DNA of 64,000 bases, from positions 25,635-89,634 of the forward strand of contig BRYA01000069.1 of the NCBI GenBank assembly GCA_030267965.1, given 5' to 3'. Source of the stretch: Triparma columacea (taxonomy: Eukaryota > Sar > Bolidophyceae > Parmales > Triparmaceae). Positions 34,303-44,761 of this stretch are shown in pieces; the stretch's first letter is position 1; each line of letters starts with the position of its first letter. Below the pieces are notes generated by a model. The model saw only the letters and a list, made by a program, of their open reading frames with translations, searched no databases and was not told where the DNA came from. Both the position numbers and the translations under genes were made by a program.

Positions 34303-34680
34303 TGGCAGTATACTCTAGATCTAGTTGATCTAGCGGAGGGAGATGCGGGTGGAGATGTGTTTTAAGGCTATTAGAGGAGAGTTGGAATAGATTTAGTAGT
34401 ATATTTGGACAGGGTATGTATTGAAGAGGCAATTTCGATGTTATTTAATTGATTTTGACTTCGTAGGAGTGAGGAAATGAGTGAGGAGAGGAGAACAGGC
34501 TCAAAATTGGGCCCACATATTTGAAACCTCATTTTCTCTGTCAAACTCAAAGATATCACGAAAATAAAAGATCATACGATAATTTATTGACTTCATATCA
34601 CCAATACCTACAATATATACCAGATTAATCAACCCAAAGCCTCAAAACATCACCCAACATTCGAACAGACTCAACTCAAA
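34303..34680. other. Divergent intergenic region
   Basis: No gene is visible. The region separates two divergent starts and is AT-rich towards the right-hand gene (TATACCAGATTAATCAACCC near 34620). Confidence 0.45.
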
Positions 34681-35976
34681 ATGTCCTCCACTGCTTCCCT
34701 TCGTTCCGTTCTCTCATCTCTTCCCCCTCCTCCACCAACTACTAACGCACCATCTGCATCCTCCATCGCTAAAAGCAAGCTAAGCTACATCATGAGCAGA
34801 AACAAGTACCTCACCACCAGACTCGAGGAGAAGCTAACCACCTACGTTGGAACTTACGGGTCTGACGTAACGGAGGAAGGGTTCGCGCACCCCGAGAAGC
34901 CGGCCGTCAGTGGGGACGACGACAAGGTCGTGGAGGACTGCATCGCCCTGGCTGGGGAAATCTCAAAGTTGGAGTCTGCCATTGTGTGCTCCAGAGGGGC
35001 GGTTGAGGAGGGTCGCTCAGACTTGGAGAAGTGCGTCGAGGCGATGGAGGAGGACGGGACGGGGGTCGCTGACGACGGGGAAGAGGTCGTCCAGGCGAAG
35101 GCCGGGGATATTAACCAGCTCGAGGGTGAGATTGCCGAGGAGGGGAAGAGGAAGACGGAGCTTATCAGGAGGATCGAGGAGTGCAAGAGGCAGGTCCTAG
35201 AGAACGAGAAGCGCACCGCCACCGCCGCCGCAGGCCTCGCCGCCGCCGGAGGCACCGTCGACTCTGTCGTCAAGGTCAAGGGCGACCTCCAAGGAACCAA
35301 CGACATGATCGCCTGGTACACGGCCGTCAAGACCGCCATGGAGCAGCTCGCCGGCGTCGAGGTCAAGAAGGTGAAGCAGGGCAAGGACGGCTGCAACGTA
35401 GTAATCGGCATGAAGGCAGGCCCAGACGGAGAGTCCAGGGACCTCGTCGTCTGCTGCAAGGTCAAGGGGGGGAAGCTACAGGTCGACGACGCCGTCCTCA
35501 AGGGAGAGGTCATCAGGGACAGCATGGGGATAATAAAGTCCGACCTCCCGGACCTAACCGACCTCGTGCAGTTCGCGGGGAACATGGAGGGACCACACGA
35601 CGTGAGGACCGTTGTCAGGGAGGCCAGGGAACGCCTCAGGAGCGCCGCGGCCAGGGTCAGGGACGTTGGGGAGCTCAGGAAGAGGATGCAGGTGAAGAGC
35701 CAGGGGGGGGCTTTGGAGGTCGTAAAGGTCATGGTCTGCGAGGGGGGGATGGTCGACGTTAGGCTGAGCAAGGACTACCCGAAGGGGAGGGCTGTGACGG
35801 TAACGGGACTCGAGGCGAGGGGGGTCGGGGGAGAGGCGGTGGAGGCAATCAAGAGGGAGATCAACGGAGAGGTCTGGGAGGGAGTGGGGAAGGCCATGGA
35901 GAAGTGTAGGGAGAGGGTCACGGAGGAGAGGGTCAAGGGGGTAGGAGATGGATTAGGGTTGGGGCTACCGAGGTGA
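34681..35976 (+). CDS. Coiled-coil protein, possibly kinetochore-type RWD protein
   Basis: This is a single-exon gene of 431 residues. After a Ser/Pro-rich start, residues of about 85-180 form a coiled coil (INQLEGEIAEEGKRKTELIR). The segment TNDMIAWYTAVKTAMEQLAG then leads into alternating strands (NVVIGMKAG, DLVVCCKVKGGKLQV) and a helical C-terminus. A coiled coil followed by 'I-x-WY' and a small alpha/beta domain is the layout of Spc24/Spc25/KNL1-type kinetochore proteins. That link is only a structural impression. The gene is GC-rich with strong codon bias. Confidence 0.6.
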   Translation: MSSTASLRSVLSSLPPPPPTTNAPSASSIAKSKLSYIMSRNKYLTTRLEEKLTTYVGTYGSDVTEEGFAHPEKPAVSGDDDKVVEDCIALAGEISKLESAIVCSRGAVEEGRSDLEKCVEAMEEDGTGVADDGEEVVQAKAGDINQLEGEIAEEGKRKTELIRRIEECKRQVLENEKRTATAAAGLAAAGGTVDSVVKVKGDLQGTNDMIAWYTAVKTAMEQLAGVEVKKVKQGKDGCNVVIGMKAGPDGESRDLVVCCKVKGGKLQVDDAVLKGEVIRDSMGIIKSDLPDLTDLVQFAGNMEGPHDVRTVVREARERLRSAAARVRDVGELRKRMQVKSQGGALEVVKVMVCEGGMVDVRLSKDYPKGRAVTVTGLEARGVGGEAVEAIKREINGEVWEGVGKAMEKCRERVTEERVKGVGDGLGLGLPR

Positions 35977-35988
35977 AAGGGGCGGAAG

Positions 35989-36117
35989 GGCGACGAGCGA
36001 AGCGAGTCGCGGAGGGGGTTTTGGGGGGGAGGAGTGGGGGACGAAAAGAGGAGGTATAAATAAGATTCGAAGCGAGGTATAATAAGATTCGAAGCGAGGA
36101 GGTATAAATAAGATTCA
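35989..36117. repeat. Hairpin motif followed by a 22-bp tandem repeat
   Basis: A copy of GCGAC-GAGCGAAGCGA-GTCGC (perfect 5-bp stem) lies at about 35991-36011, just 3' of the coiled-coil gene. From 36051, about 2.7 copies of a GAGGTATAAATAAGATTCGAAGC-like unit follow. This is one of the few hairpin copies not inside an intron. Confidence 0.75.
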
Positions 36118-36202
36118 AGGCTCGTTCACAACAGAATCGGTTTGGGTTGGTTTCGAATTTTCGGGTTCTGTGTCCCCCTCGCCCCCCTCCCCCACCCTCC
36201 AA

Positions 36203-37347
<1,145 letters not shown>

Positions 37348-37574
37348 TTGCGCGTTAACGGTGCGTAACTACCTCGAGGTGTTGAAACAAGGATAAAAAG
37401 GAAGTTCTCAGAATTTTTGGGGAATTTCGGAGGAAAGACAAGTCCCAAATTGACTAACTCAATAAGCAACGACTTCGATTACTACCCCGTTTTCCTTTCT
37501 ATACACCTCATAACGGAGAGGGATCCCCTCAAAACTTGTGCTGCCCCAATACTTTGACCGGGATCCTAAGGACG

Positions 37575-39321
37575 ATGGGCAGCAGTAACAGCAAGAATGA
37601 CCAATTTGACCTTTCTTCCGGTCTTGTCACACAACGCCCTGGGACGTCGATCTCCGAAATCCACAGTTCAGCTTACGAACGGTGGTCCAAGTTCGGTTTG
37701 AGCTTGACAGCCCTGGTGGTGCCCCTGATGACCGTGCTGTTGACACTTGTCCCGCCAAACATTGGATCGGAAAAGGAATTCTACGACCAAGGGACCGGCA
37801 TTACGATCGCATTCTGGATGCTGATCGTCGTGGGCATGTTTAAGGTGAGAGGGGTGGTTTGCAATGTTGGGGTTTGCAATGAAGACAGATTAGATTACGC
37901 CACCCTTCTCCCACTTACTTACACAATCCCTCAACCTTCGCAGACGAACTTTTTCATTCAGAAGCTTACTCACGTTTGGGGCCTCGAATTCCTCGCCAAC
38001 GAGCTCCGCACAGCAAACATCCTGATCCAATGGACGGGAGGTATCTTGAAGAACCGCTGGAAGGGCTCCATGTCAGACCTTGTCAGCCTTATTTTCTATG
38101 CAGGTTGCGCTATAGAGCTCTTCCTGGAGCAGAAGACTACCGCGGCCATGGCACTGGGGCTGCAGATGTGCTTCACGATGAGGAACTCCTTGGAGCTTCA
38201 GGTGAGCCCCCCGCGGCGAGCGAAGCGAGTCGCAAGATGGATTCGTTTGGTGCCTTTTTTTCTTTCGTTTCTTGTCGTTGCACTTCCAATGGACAATGTA
38301 CAACTAAAATCGGCGAGCGAAGCGAGTCGCAAGATGGATTGTTAATGATTTCGTGAATATGGAGTGAGATGGTCGTTGATCGTTTGGTGCTTTTTCTTTC
38401 GTTTCTTGTCGTTGCACTTCCAATGGACAATGTACAACTAAAATCTCACGCTCCTCCCTGCTACTCCCTCTATTTTCGCAGTTACAACGTCCCTCGCAGC
38501 AGGCCCAGATGCTCCCCAACCCCAAGGATGAGGTGATAGTGATATCTGAGGCCCTCCTTGCGGAGGTCGTTGCGAGTATGAATGACGAGGACGGAAAGCT
38601 TAAGGACTTCAACCGAGAGAACCTCATTAACGAGGTAAAGAAGAGGAGGTACGACGGATGGGAGGAGGAGGAGGGAGGGGGGGGGGAGGGGGGGGCGGAG
38701 GACGGTTACTGGGTCAAGTGGACGGGTAGGTTGCCCTTTGGATTCCGACGACCGAAGCCGAGGAAGTTCTGGAACGAGGTGAGTAATGTAATGGGTAGGA
38801 GGGGGAGGGAGGGGGAGGGAGGGGGGGGGGGGGGAGAGACAACCCACAGATGATTATGATTTGGACCCGCGGCGAGCGAAGCGAGTCGCAAGATGGATTG
38901 TTAATGGTTTCGTGAATGTGGAGTGAGATGGTCATTGATCGTTTGGTGTAGAAGTTAGCCGCCCCCCCTCTTTATTTCGCGCAAAATGTAATCGCGTTGC
39001 GAACCCCCTTCGTCGGTCCACCCCCTTCCCCTTCACCCCTCCGCTTCAACCCTAAACCTCCTTTGCTCCCCCCCCTTAAAGTACTGGTGCAGCCTGGTAT
39101 TCGGGAAATTCATCACGCTGAATTGCCTCTCAGGGTGGTACTATGGGTTCGGGATAAAGCGAAAATATAGGAAAAGGGGTCTGGGGGGTCTACATAAGGA
39201 TTTTATGGAGGTTGTGATTTCCAGGATAAACTTTCTCTACATGGCGACGTACTTTCTGCAGAACGGACAGTTCATGTTACAACTGGCCATTGCGTTGGCG
39301 AAGTTGTCTGCTTCAACTTAG
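37575..39321 (+). CDS. Multipass membrane protein of unknown family
   Basis: Four exons (37575-37844, 37944-38201, 38482-38778 and 39082-39321, all phase 0) give about 354 residues. Hydrophobic segments lie at residues of about 40-60 (LSLTALVVPLMTVLLTL), 78-90 (IAFWMLIVVGMF) and 145-160 (LVSLIFYAGCAIELF), with others in the last exon. An acidic loop (GWEEEEGGGGEGGAED) is encoded by a GA-rich tract. I do not recognise the family. Introns 2 and 3 share repeat units with each other. Confidence 0.72.
38213..38948 (+). repeat. Related repeat units inside two introns of one gene
   Basis: In intron 2 a unit starting with the CGGCGAGCGAAGCGAGTCGC hairpin occurs at 38214-38310 and again, with an internal extension, at 38311-38444. 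In intron 3 the same hairpin plus its extension recurs at about 38870-38948 (GATGGATTGTTAATGGTTTC, then GTTTGGTG). Exon 3 between them is not duplicated. Confidence 0.85.
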
Positions 39322-39858
39322 GGGGGAGCGATGGGATGGGAACGTTTGGAGTGTGTGTGTGTGTGGATTCAAAGCATTATTATTGTTTAAAAAAATATTT
39401 ATTCTCCGGTCCGTCTGCGAAGAAAATGCACCCCCGTACTCCCCATCTTACCACTTGTCACGCTGCCACCCCTCCCGCTCCCCAAACCCCGTTAAAAAAA
39501 TGGAAGAAAGAAACAGCTGCTAAGGTCTCTCTCAGAAAAGTCAGCGAATCACTCACTGTCGCTGACTTTTCAGAGGGAGGTGGCCAAAATTGAACTTGAC
39601 TTCATAATAATAATAGTTCCATAAATACGCAACATTTCAAAAATCGATAGCGACCAGCAACCCTTTCTATCCAAGTTAGACTACACCAGCACGTTTGAAG
39701 TCCTTCTAAGAGCTTGTAAGCATTAGTGATAGATCAAGGACTTGGTTGTCGAAACACTTGGCAGTCCAGCTCCACCTTCTTTCCCTCCAATCATCCTTCT
39801 TTACGCTTTAAATTCCTTCTCCGTAATCAATATTCCAACAAACACTCCAAAAACTACA
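39322..39858. other. Intergenic region with a perfect inverted repeat
   Basis: No gene is supported. At 39535-39547 and 39559-39571 lies a perfect 13-bp inverted repeat (GAAAAGTCAGCGA / TCGCTGACTTTTC) with an 11-nt loop. A GT-rich run precedes it at 39350-39365. The rest is the 5' region of the next gene. Confidence 0.7.
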
Positions 39859-41658
39859 ATGAATAGCACTCAGGATACATTAGAAGGCGATTATCAAGCC
39901 ATTCTTCCGGCCCGACTCGTTTCTCTGCAACCAAGAGCTGAGAATATTCCTCAAGAACCAAACTCATCCAAGTCGGTTTCGAGTGATATCGTTAGAACAC
40001 ATGCAAGGGAGGTGCTGGAGGGGGGAGTTAAGGTGAGATGTCGGAGGGGTGGGAGGGAGGGGGGAGGGAGGATCGAGGTGGCAGCTGGTGGGGGAGGGTT
40101 GAAGTGAAGTGATGTGAGCTTTGGAAGGAAACGGCTTTGGAAACGGCTTTGGAAGGGCGAGGGGAGTGGAGTGGAGTGGAGTGGAGTGGAGTGGAGTGGG
40201 GTGGGAGAGACCATTGAAGTCTTGACTTGAGTGGAGTCGGTGGAAGTGGAGACGTGGAACCCTTGTGGAACCCTGTGATATTTGGAGGATTTTTCTAACA
40301 ATTTACGCCCACCCGTCGTCTCACTACCGCAGGGAATGAAGCGAATCAACACAGCGCCGGGATCGCTGGACATTTTGGGGAGCACAAATGTTGCTGAGAG
40401 GGGAGAAAATAAGGGGAGCAAGAGGCAATGTCTTAGAATTAGGGAGGAGGGGGTTGGGGGGGTGGGGGGTGAGAAGAAGTGTAAGAGTGATAGCGCGCTA
40501 TTAGGGATGGAGAACAGGTGAGTGGAGGCGAGCGAAGCGAGCGAGCGAAGCGAGGATGTTGAGGGCATGTTGAGGGTATTGCAGGACGAACACCTTACCC
40601 TCCCCTCCTCTCCCCTCCCCTCCCACCCCTTTCGCCCATCCTCCCCGTAGACCTGAAGAGCAAGTATTGGCGAAGTGCAATGCCTTCTTCGGAGGAAATC
40701 AAACCAAGTCTTCCTCCACCGCAAACCAGCAGACAAAGAACATGAACATGATTAGCAGCAGCAGCAGCGTCATCCACAGCGAGATGGTCCTCAGCGACCT
40801 CAGCGAGAGTGAGATGAGCGAGGCTGCGTCGTTCAGCCACGAGAAGGAGGACGAGCTGGAGGAAGAGGCGAAGAAGAAGCCCAGGGACCCCTACGAGGGG
40901 TACGAGGACCCCATGACGGTGGCGTCCGCGGTCATGAATGCTCAGGGGTGGTCATTTTCACTCCGTTCAGCCCTCGACGAGGGGTTGGGGGGCGTGAGAG
41001 GGCCCAACAACATGTTCGCCAAAAGTAACCACATCTACAGGTGAGACTGGGCGGCGAGCGAAGCGGCGAGCGAAGCGAGCCGCAGGAAGGATGGGCGGCG
41101 AGCGAAGCGAGGGCGGCGAGCGAAGCGAGTCGCGGAAGGGTGTGGTGCGTTACCCCCCTCCCCTTCACCCCTCCGCTAACCTTCCCCCCTCCTCCACCTT
41201 TCCCTCCACCTTTCCCTCCACCTTTCCCTCACCGCAGCCTCCAGGCAGTCGACGCGGTCAGAAATCACAAGGTCGACATCCTCAGAGAACTTAAGAACTC
41301 GGGGACGGATCTCAACGCAAGCAACAAATTTGGAGAGAGCCTCGTGCACATGGCGTGCAGGAGAGGGAACCTGGAGGTCCTCAAGTACCTCGTCGAGGAG
41401 GGAGGGTGCGAGCTGAAGAGGTGCGACGACTTCGGGAGGACGGTCCTCCACGACGCGTTCTGGACGTCCACCCCGAACTTCGAACTCGTCAAGTACCTGA
41501 TGCTGAGAGAGCCGGGGCTTATTCTAGTGACGGACAAGAGGGGACACACGCCTCTGGGCTACGCGAGGAAGGAACACTGGGAGTTTTGGGTGAAATTCTT
41601 CAAGACAGAGGGGGAGGAGATTTGGATGAAGAGGGAGGCAAAGAATGTTGTAGGGTAA
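39859..41658 (+). CDS. Ankyrin-repeat protein
   Basis: Four exons (39859-40032, 40333-40517, 40651-41040 and 41238-41658) in phases 0, 2 and 2 give about 389 residues. The first 260 residues are low in complexity, with a basic patch, a Ser run and an acidic segment (HEKEDELEEEAKKKPRD). The last exon carries three ankyrin repeats: AVRNHKVDILRELKNSGTDL, NKFGESLVHMACRRGNLEVL and TDKRGHTPLGYARKEHWEFW. It is a likely adaptor protein. Introns 1-3 contain a GTGGA minisatellite (40164-40200) and five or six copies of the AGCGAAGCG hairpin motif directly after the donors. Confidence 0.78.
41050..41135 (+). repeat. Cluster of intronic AGCGAAGCG hairpins
   Basis: Four copies of the GGCGAGCGAAGCG core lie in tandem within 90 bp at the start of ankyrin-gene intron 3. 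The outer arms pair as GCGGC/GCCGC and GCGGC/GTCGC (G-U). They are followed by GGAAGG, as in the other copies. Confidence 0.85.
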
Positions 41659-41778
41659 GGTGGTTGGGAGGGGATGGATGGAGGAGGTGGCGATGGAAGG
41701 AAAAGGAAGAAACAATTTTGGGAGAGGCGTAAATTAGTTCTAGTACAACAGAGAAAAAACAACGCTTTATTTGAGTAT

Positions 41779-43558
41779 TCACTCGTAATCGTAAACCTCC
41801 TTATCCCTCTCAGTTCTCGTCAAGTTATCGACGCAAAAATAAATCAAGCTGAAACGTTCACGGGTGGGATCGTAGGACTTCACCCAGTGGACGAAACGGC
41901 CGTCGACCTTGACAATCTTATTGAGGGTAGAAACGATGTATATTTCGGACCCCGATTCGCTCTGGCGACGAGCGAAGCGAGTCGCGGAAGGGGTATGGGG
42001 TAGATATGGGGTTAGGGGGTTGGAATGGTTAGGGGGTTGGAATGGTTAGGGGGTTGGAATGGTTAGGGGGTTGGCATTTGGGACTGAAGTCCAAGTCGTT
42101 TCAACCTTCTTACCTCCACGCAAAGCTCGCCGCCATCCCCATCGTTCAGGTCACCAAAGCTCGCGGCGAATTGGTAGCTAGTGTCCTGCGGGGAATAGCA
42201 AAGTGGGTGGTGCAAGAAGGTGGTTACAAAGTCTGCATTGGTGCATAAAGTCGGGGGGCCGTTCTCACCTTCATGTCGAGGTGCGGACTACCAACAAAAT
42301 TCTTGGTGACGGCGAGGGACGTGCAGGTAAAGGAAGAGGAGGATGAGGAGGAGGAGGGGTAAAAGTCACGAAGGAGGGAGAGGGCGAGGGACCAGAGGTG
42401 CTGGTTGGCGGCGGAAACTTTGTGGGGAGCGTCAGAAGCTGCGCGACCAAGGACGGTGTACTTTTGGGCCTGGGAAGTTGGGGGGGGGGGGGGGGTAAGG
42501 GGTAAGGGTAAGGGGCGACGAGCGAAGCGAGCCGCGGAAGGAGTGGGTGCGTTATTGGGGTGCGTGAGTGGGGGTTGCGTTAGTGGAGGTGGGTTTTCCT
42601 CTCCTCATTCATTTTTTCTCTCCTCTCCTCTCCTCCGCCTTGATTTGATTCAAATAATGATTTGAGCGGTGAGCGAAGCGAACCGCTGAAGGGGTTTGGG
42701 ATGGGGGCTACTGGTGCCAGGGAGGAGCTGCAGGGATTGCGAAGAAATACATTTCTCGATGCTCCACGACTGCCGTCGCTGCCTTCAGCGCGGAGACTCT
42801 CACATAAGGCCTCCGCCTCGCTACCTCTTAGGTCGCCAAGATCTTACCTCCACGTTCCGACTCTTGCCTCCACCCTTCCTTCCAAAATCCGCAAACCTGA
42901 GGGCCTCTAGAATTGCAGAAGTCCTATCCGCAGGCAAGCTAACCCCCGCCACTATAGGCCTCACCACTCGCCCAGCCGAACCCTCCTTATAACAGCTAGC
43001 CAAACGATCGAGCAGGTACGTCTTCTTAGCAAGACGGCCTCCACTCGAGTACGCAGAACGCTCGCCGTCAGGATCAGAGGGACAGCCAAGGGAGGCGAGG
43101 CGATGGCGTAGTTGGCTCTCTGATAGGGGGGAGAGCTGTTCTGGGAGAGACGGCATTCCGTCTGTTTCGCATTGATGGAGGGGAAGGGTCGAGGAGGTGG
43201 AGGCGGAAGCGGAGGCGGAAGCGGAGGCGGAAGCGGAGGCGGAAGCGGAGGCGGAAGCGGAGGCGGAGGCGGAAGCGGAGGCGGAGGCGGAAGCGGAGGC
43301 GGAAGCCTCTTCCCAAATACATCGTCGGACCTCCAGAGTTTCGGAGGAGAAGGAGCCAATCATTTCGAGAGCATCAACTTCAGTATCAAAAGTGAGAAAA
43401 GCATAACCTCGACCATCCCGCCATGCACTGTGATGCGTCTGTAAATCGAAGGGAATTGACTTTGTAAAACAGGCTGCAATCGACACCACATTATCTTGGG
43501 TTGTTATTCCACCAATCCAAAGCTGACGTCTTCGTGGTGGCGGTGGTGGTGGTTCCAT
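41779..43558 (-). CDS. RRM-like / 2OG-Fe(II) oxygenase-like fusion protein
   Basis: Five exons are inferred: 43558-42848, 42798-42712, 42469-42269, 42185-42114 and 41961-41779, about 417 residues. Exon 2 has a weak GTAGCC donor and is the least certain. The N-terminus has an RRM-like segment (RQLWIGGITTQDNVVSIAAC, GRGYAFLTFDTEVDALEMI), then a long Ser-Ala dipeptide repeat and a SAP-like helix pair (LSESQLRHRLASLGC). The C-terminal exons hold an oxygenase-like core: VTKNFVGSPHLDMKDTSYQF (His-x-Asp), FAASFGDLNDGDGGELCVE, VKVDGRFVHWVKSYDPTRER (distal His, Arg) and SLIYF. I recall this layout from uncharacterised algal proteins; the substrate is unknown. Confidence 0.72.
42010..42073. repeat. Intronic minisatellite
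   Basis: Almost four copies of a 17-18-bp unit TTAGGGGGTTGGAATGG lie in the last intron of the oxygenase-like gene, next to a hairpin copy at about 41966-41992. Confidence 0.88.
42513..42690 (-). repeat. Two hairpin copies in one intron
   Basis: Copies at about 42513-42541 (GCGACGAGCGAAGCGAGCCGC) and 42664-42690 (AGCGGTGAGCGAAGCGAACCGCT) lie in the second intron of the oxygenase-like gene. The second has both arms changed but still pairs (AGCGGT/ACCGCT). The first has one A-C mismatch. Confidence 0.8.
43195..43312. repeat. Coding 12-bp repeat (Ser-Ala dipeptide tract)
   Basis: Tandem GAGGCGGAAGCG-type units encode the Ser-Ala tract on the minus strand and remain open on the plus strand as well, producing antisense Glu-Ala and Gly/Ser-rich frames that are not genes. 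Confidence 0.9.
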
Positions 43559-43719
43559 GAGAATGATAGTGGTAGAGGTGGGGGGGGAAGGAATATATAC
43601 AAGTCGATGTGGAGGTAGAGGGAGAGCAGGTCGGATGGAGGAGAAAGGATCGACATTTATTTCATGGCCAATGTATTGATTTTAATCATTGCAAAAAATC
43701 TGCTTTTTTGCATGTTGTT

Positions 43720-43862
43720 GCTCTTGTAGCTCAGTCGGTAGAGGTAAGCAACTCTACCCACATTAAGCGAAACGTCCAAAATTCTTACCATGCTCCCCCC
43801 CCCAAAAAATTAGCGCGCGACTTTTAATCGCGTGGCCGCGGGTTCGATTCCCGCCGAGAGTG
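43720..43862 (+). tRNA. tRNA-Lys(UUU) with a 70-nt intron in the D arm
   Basis: The 5' part is 43720-43743: acceptor strand GCTCTTG, TA, D stem GCTC, loop AGTCGGTA, GAG. The 3' part is 43814-43861: C closing the D stem, G26, anticodon arm CGCGA-CTTTTAA-TCGCG with anticodon TTT, variable TGGCC, T arm GCGGG-TTCGATT-CCCGC, and acceptor CGAGAGT; G862 is the discriminator. All four stems pair (two G-U in the acceptor). The A box TAGCTCAGTCGG and B box GGTTCGATTCC are intact. The 70-nt insert 43744-43813 starts GTAAG and ends TTAG. It lies between positions 25 and 26, not at the canonical 37/38 site. GGTAGAG at the end of the 5' part can also pair with CTCTACC at 43752-43758. Confidence 0.85.
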
Positions 43863-43867
43863 AACGA

Positions 43868-43876
43868 TTTTTTTTT
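43868..43876 (+). terminator. RNA polymerase III terminator of the tRNA gene
   Basis: A run of nine T residues begins six bases after the discriminator base, as expected for a Pol III terminator. Confidence 0.8.
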
Positions 43877-44050
43877 GTCTGCGGGGACAACGCCGGCGTG
43901 AGGCGAGCACGTTGGCAAAGTTTGAGAGCGATTGGAGCAAAAGAAAAGATGTTTTCCCCGCTTTTTTACTCATCTCACCTCGAAAAATTATCAGAATAAC
44001 CTATTCTTACGGTAAAGTTCGAGTCGGAGGCATTGCATATACGTCCGTAT

Positions 44051-44305
44051 TTATTTTTCATTCGACTCTATAAATAAGCTAAGGTAAATAAGGTCTTCCT
44101 CAGTGGGGATGGAATGGTCACGGATGCAAGAAAGGGAGCAAATAATATCTTTGATATTAAGGTAAGAAGGGCAACAATGACAATAATAACCCTTGTTAAG
44201 GCTTTCACCAGTTGTTATTTGTCGTATTGTTGCTTTTAATCTCCTATTCACGTCCAAGTTCAAGTTATTTCCCCTCTTCGATCGCGGTCGAGACTGAGTG
44301 TTCAT
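44051..44305 (-). CDS. Possible small Cys-rich protein
   Basis: An ATG-initiated frame of 84 residues has a basic N-terminus and a CHCCPSYL...CSLSC cluster that could bind zinc. No family is recognised, and the surrounding sequence gives no support, so it may be chance. Confidence 0.3.
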   Translation of the reverse strand: MNTQSRPRSKRGNNLNLDVNRRLKATIRQITTGESLNKGYYCHCCPSYLNIKDIICSLSCIRDHSIPTEEDLIYLSLFIESNEK

Positions 44306-44761
44306 TGGGTTTGGATTATTCGTCTCATAGACGATATAATACTACTTTCGGCCATATTTACGATGTTATTGTATCATATTGGGATTACTATCGGGCAGAG
44401 AGCCACCATTGACGCCACAATGACGCATTCCTTGAGGGGTCTCCTCGCCGGGCCAAATTCCTTCCAGCCTGTCAGCGTCTCTTTCGGTCATCCTGCCGCT
44501 TCCATGGCTCAGTGTAACCTGTGTCAATACTTTCTACGAGACGGTTTGACCTCAACCGGGTATCAACCACTAAAAATCCACTCCCTCCGACACAATCCCT
44601 CTCCCTTGTTCTTTGTCAATCGCACCACACTAACCCTGCATATCCCGTCAATAATGTAGGAAGTCGCAGATAATCAGTATCAAATAGTTTAGGCTTTCAA
44701 CTGTTACCGAAAAGACGGGTGAAAAAATCCTCTCAACCCCGGGACTCTCCCCTTCCCCAAA
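44306..44761. other. Intergenic stretch
   Basis: No firm feature. An open frame from the ATG at 44420 to 44659 (79 residues, QCNLCQYFLRDG in the middle) has no recognisable domain. The region should hold the promoter of the LRR gene. Confidence 0.35.

Noticed and set aside
42010..42073. TTAGGG-containing repeats as an interstitial telomere
   Set aside because: The unit is 17-18 bp and contains TTAGGG only once per unit; it is an intronic minisatellite.
43172..43444. Gly/Ser-rich and Glu-Ala-rich plus-strand ORFs
   Set aside because: Translations of the 12-bp coding repeat of the minus-strand oxygenase-like gene in other frames.
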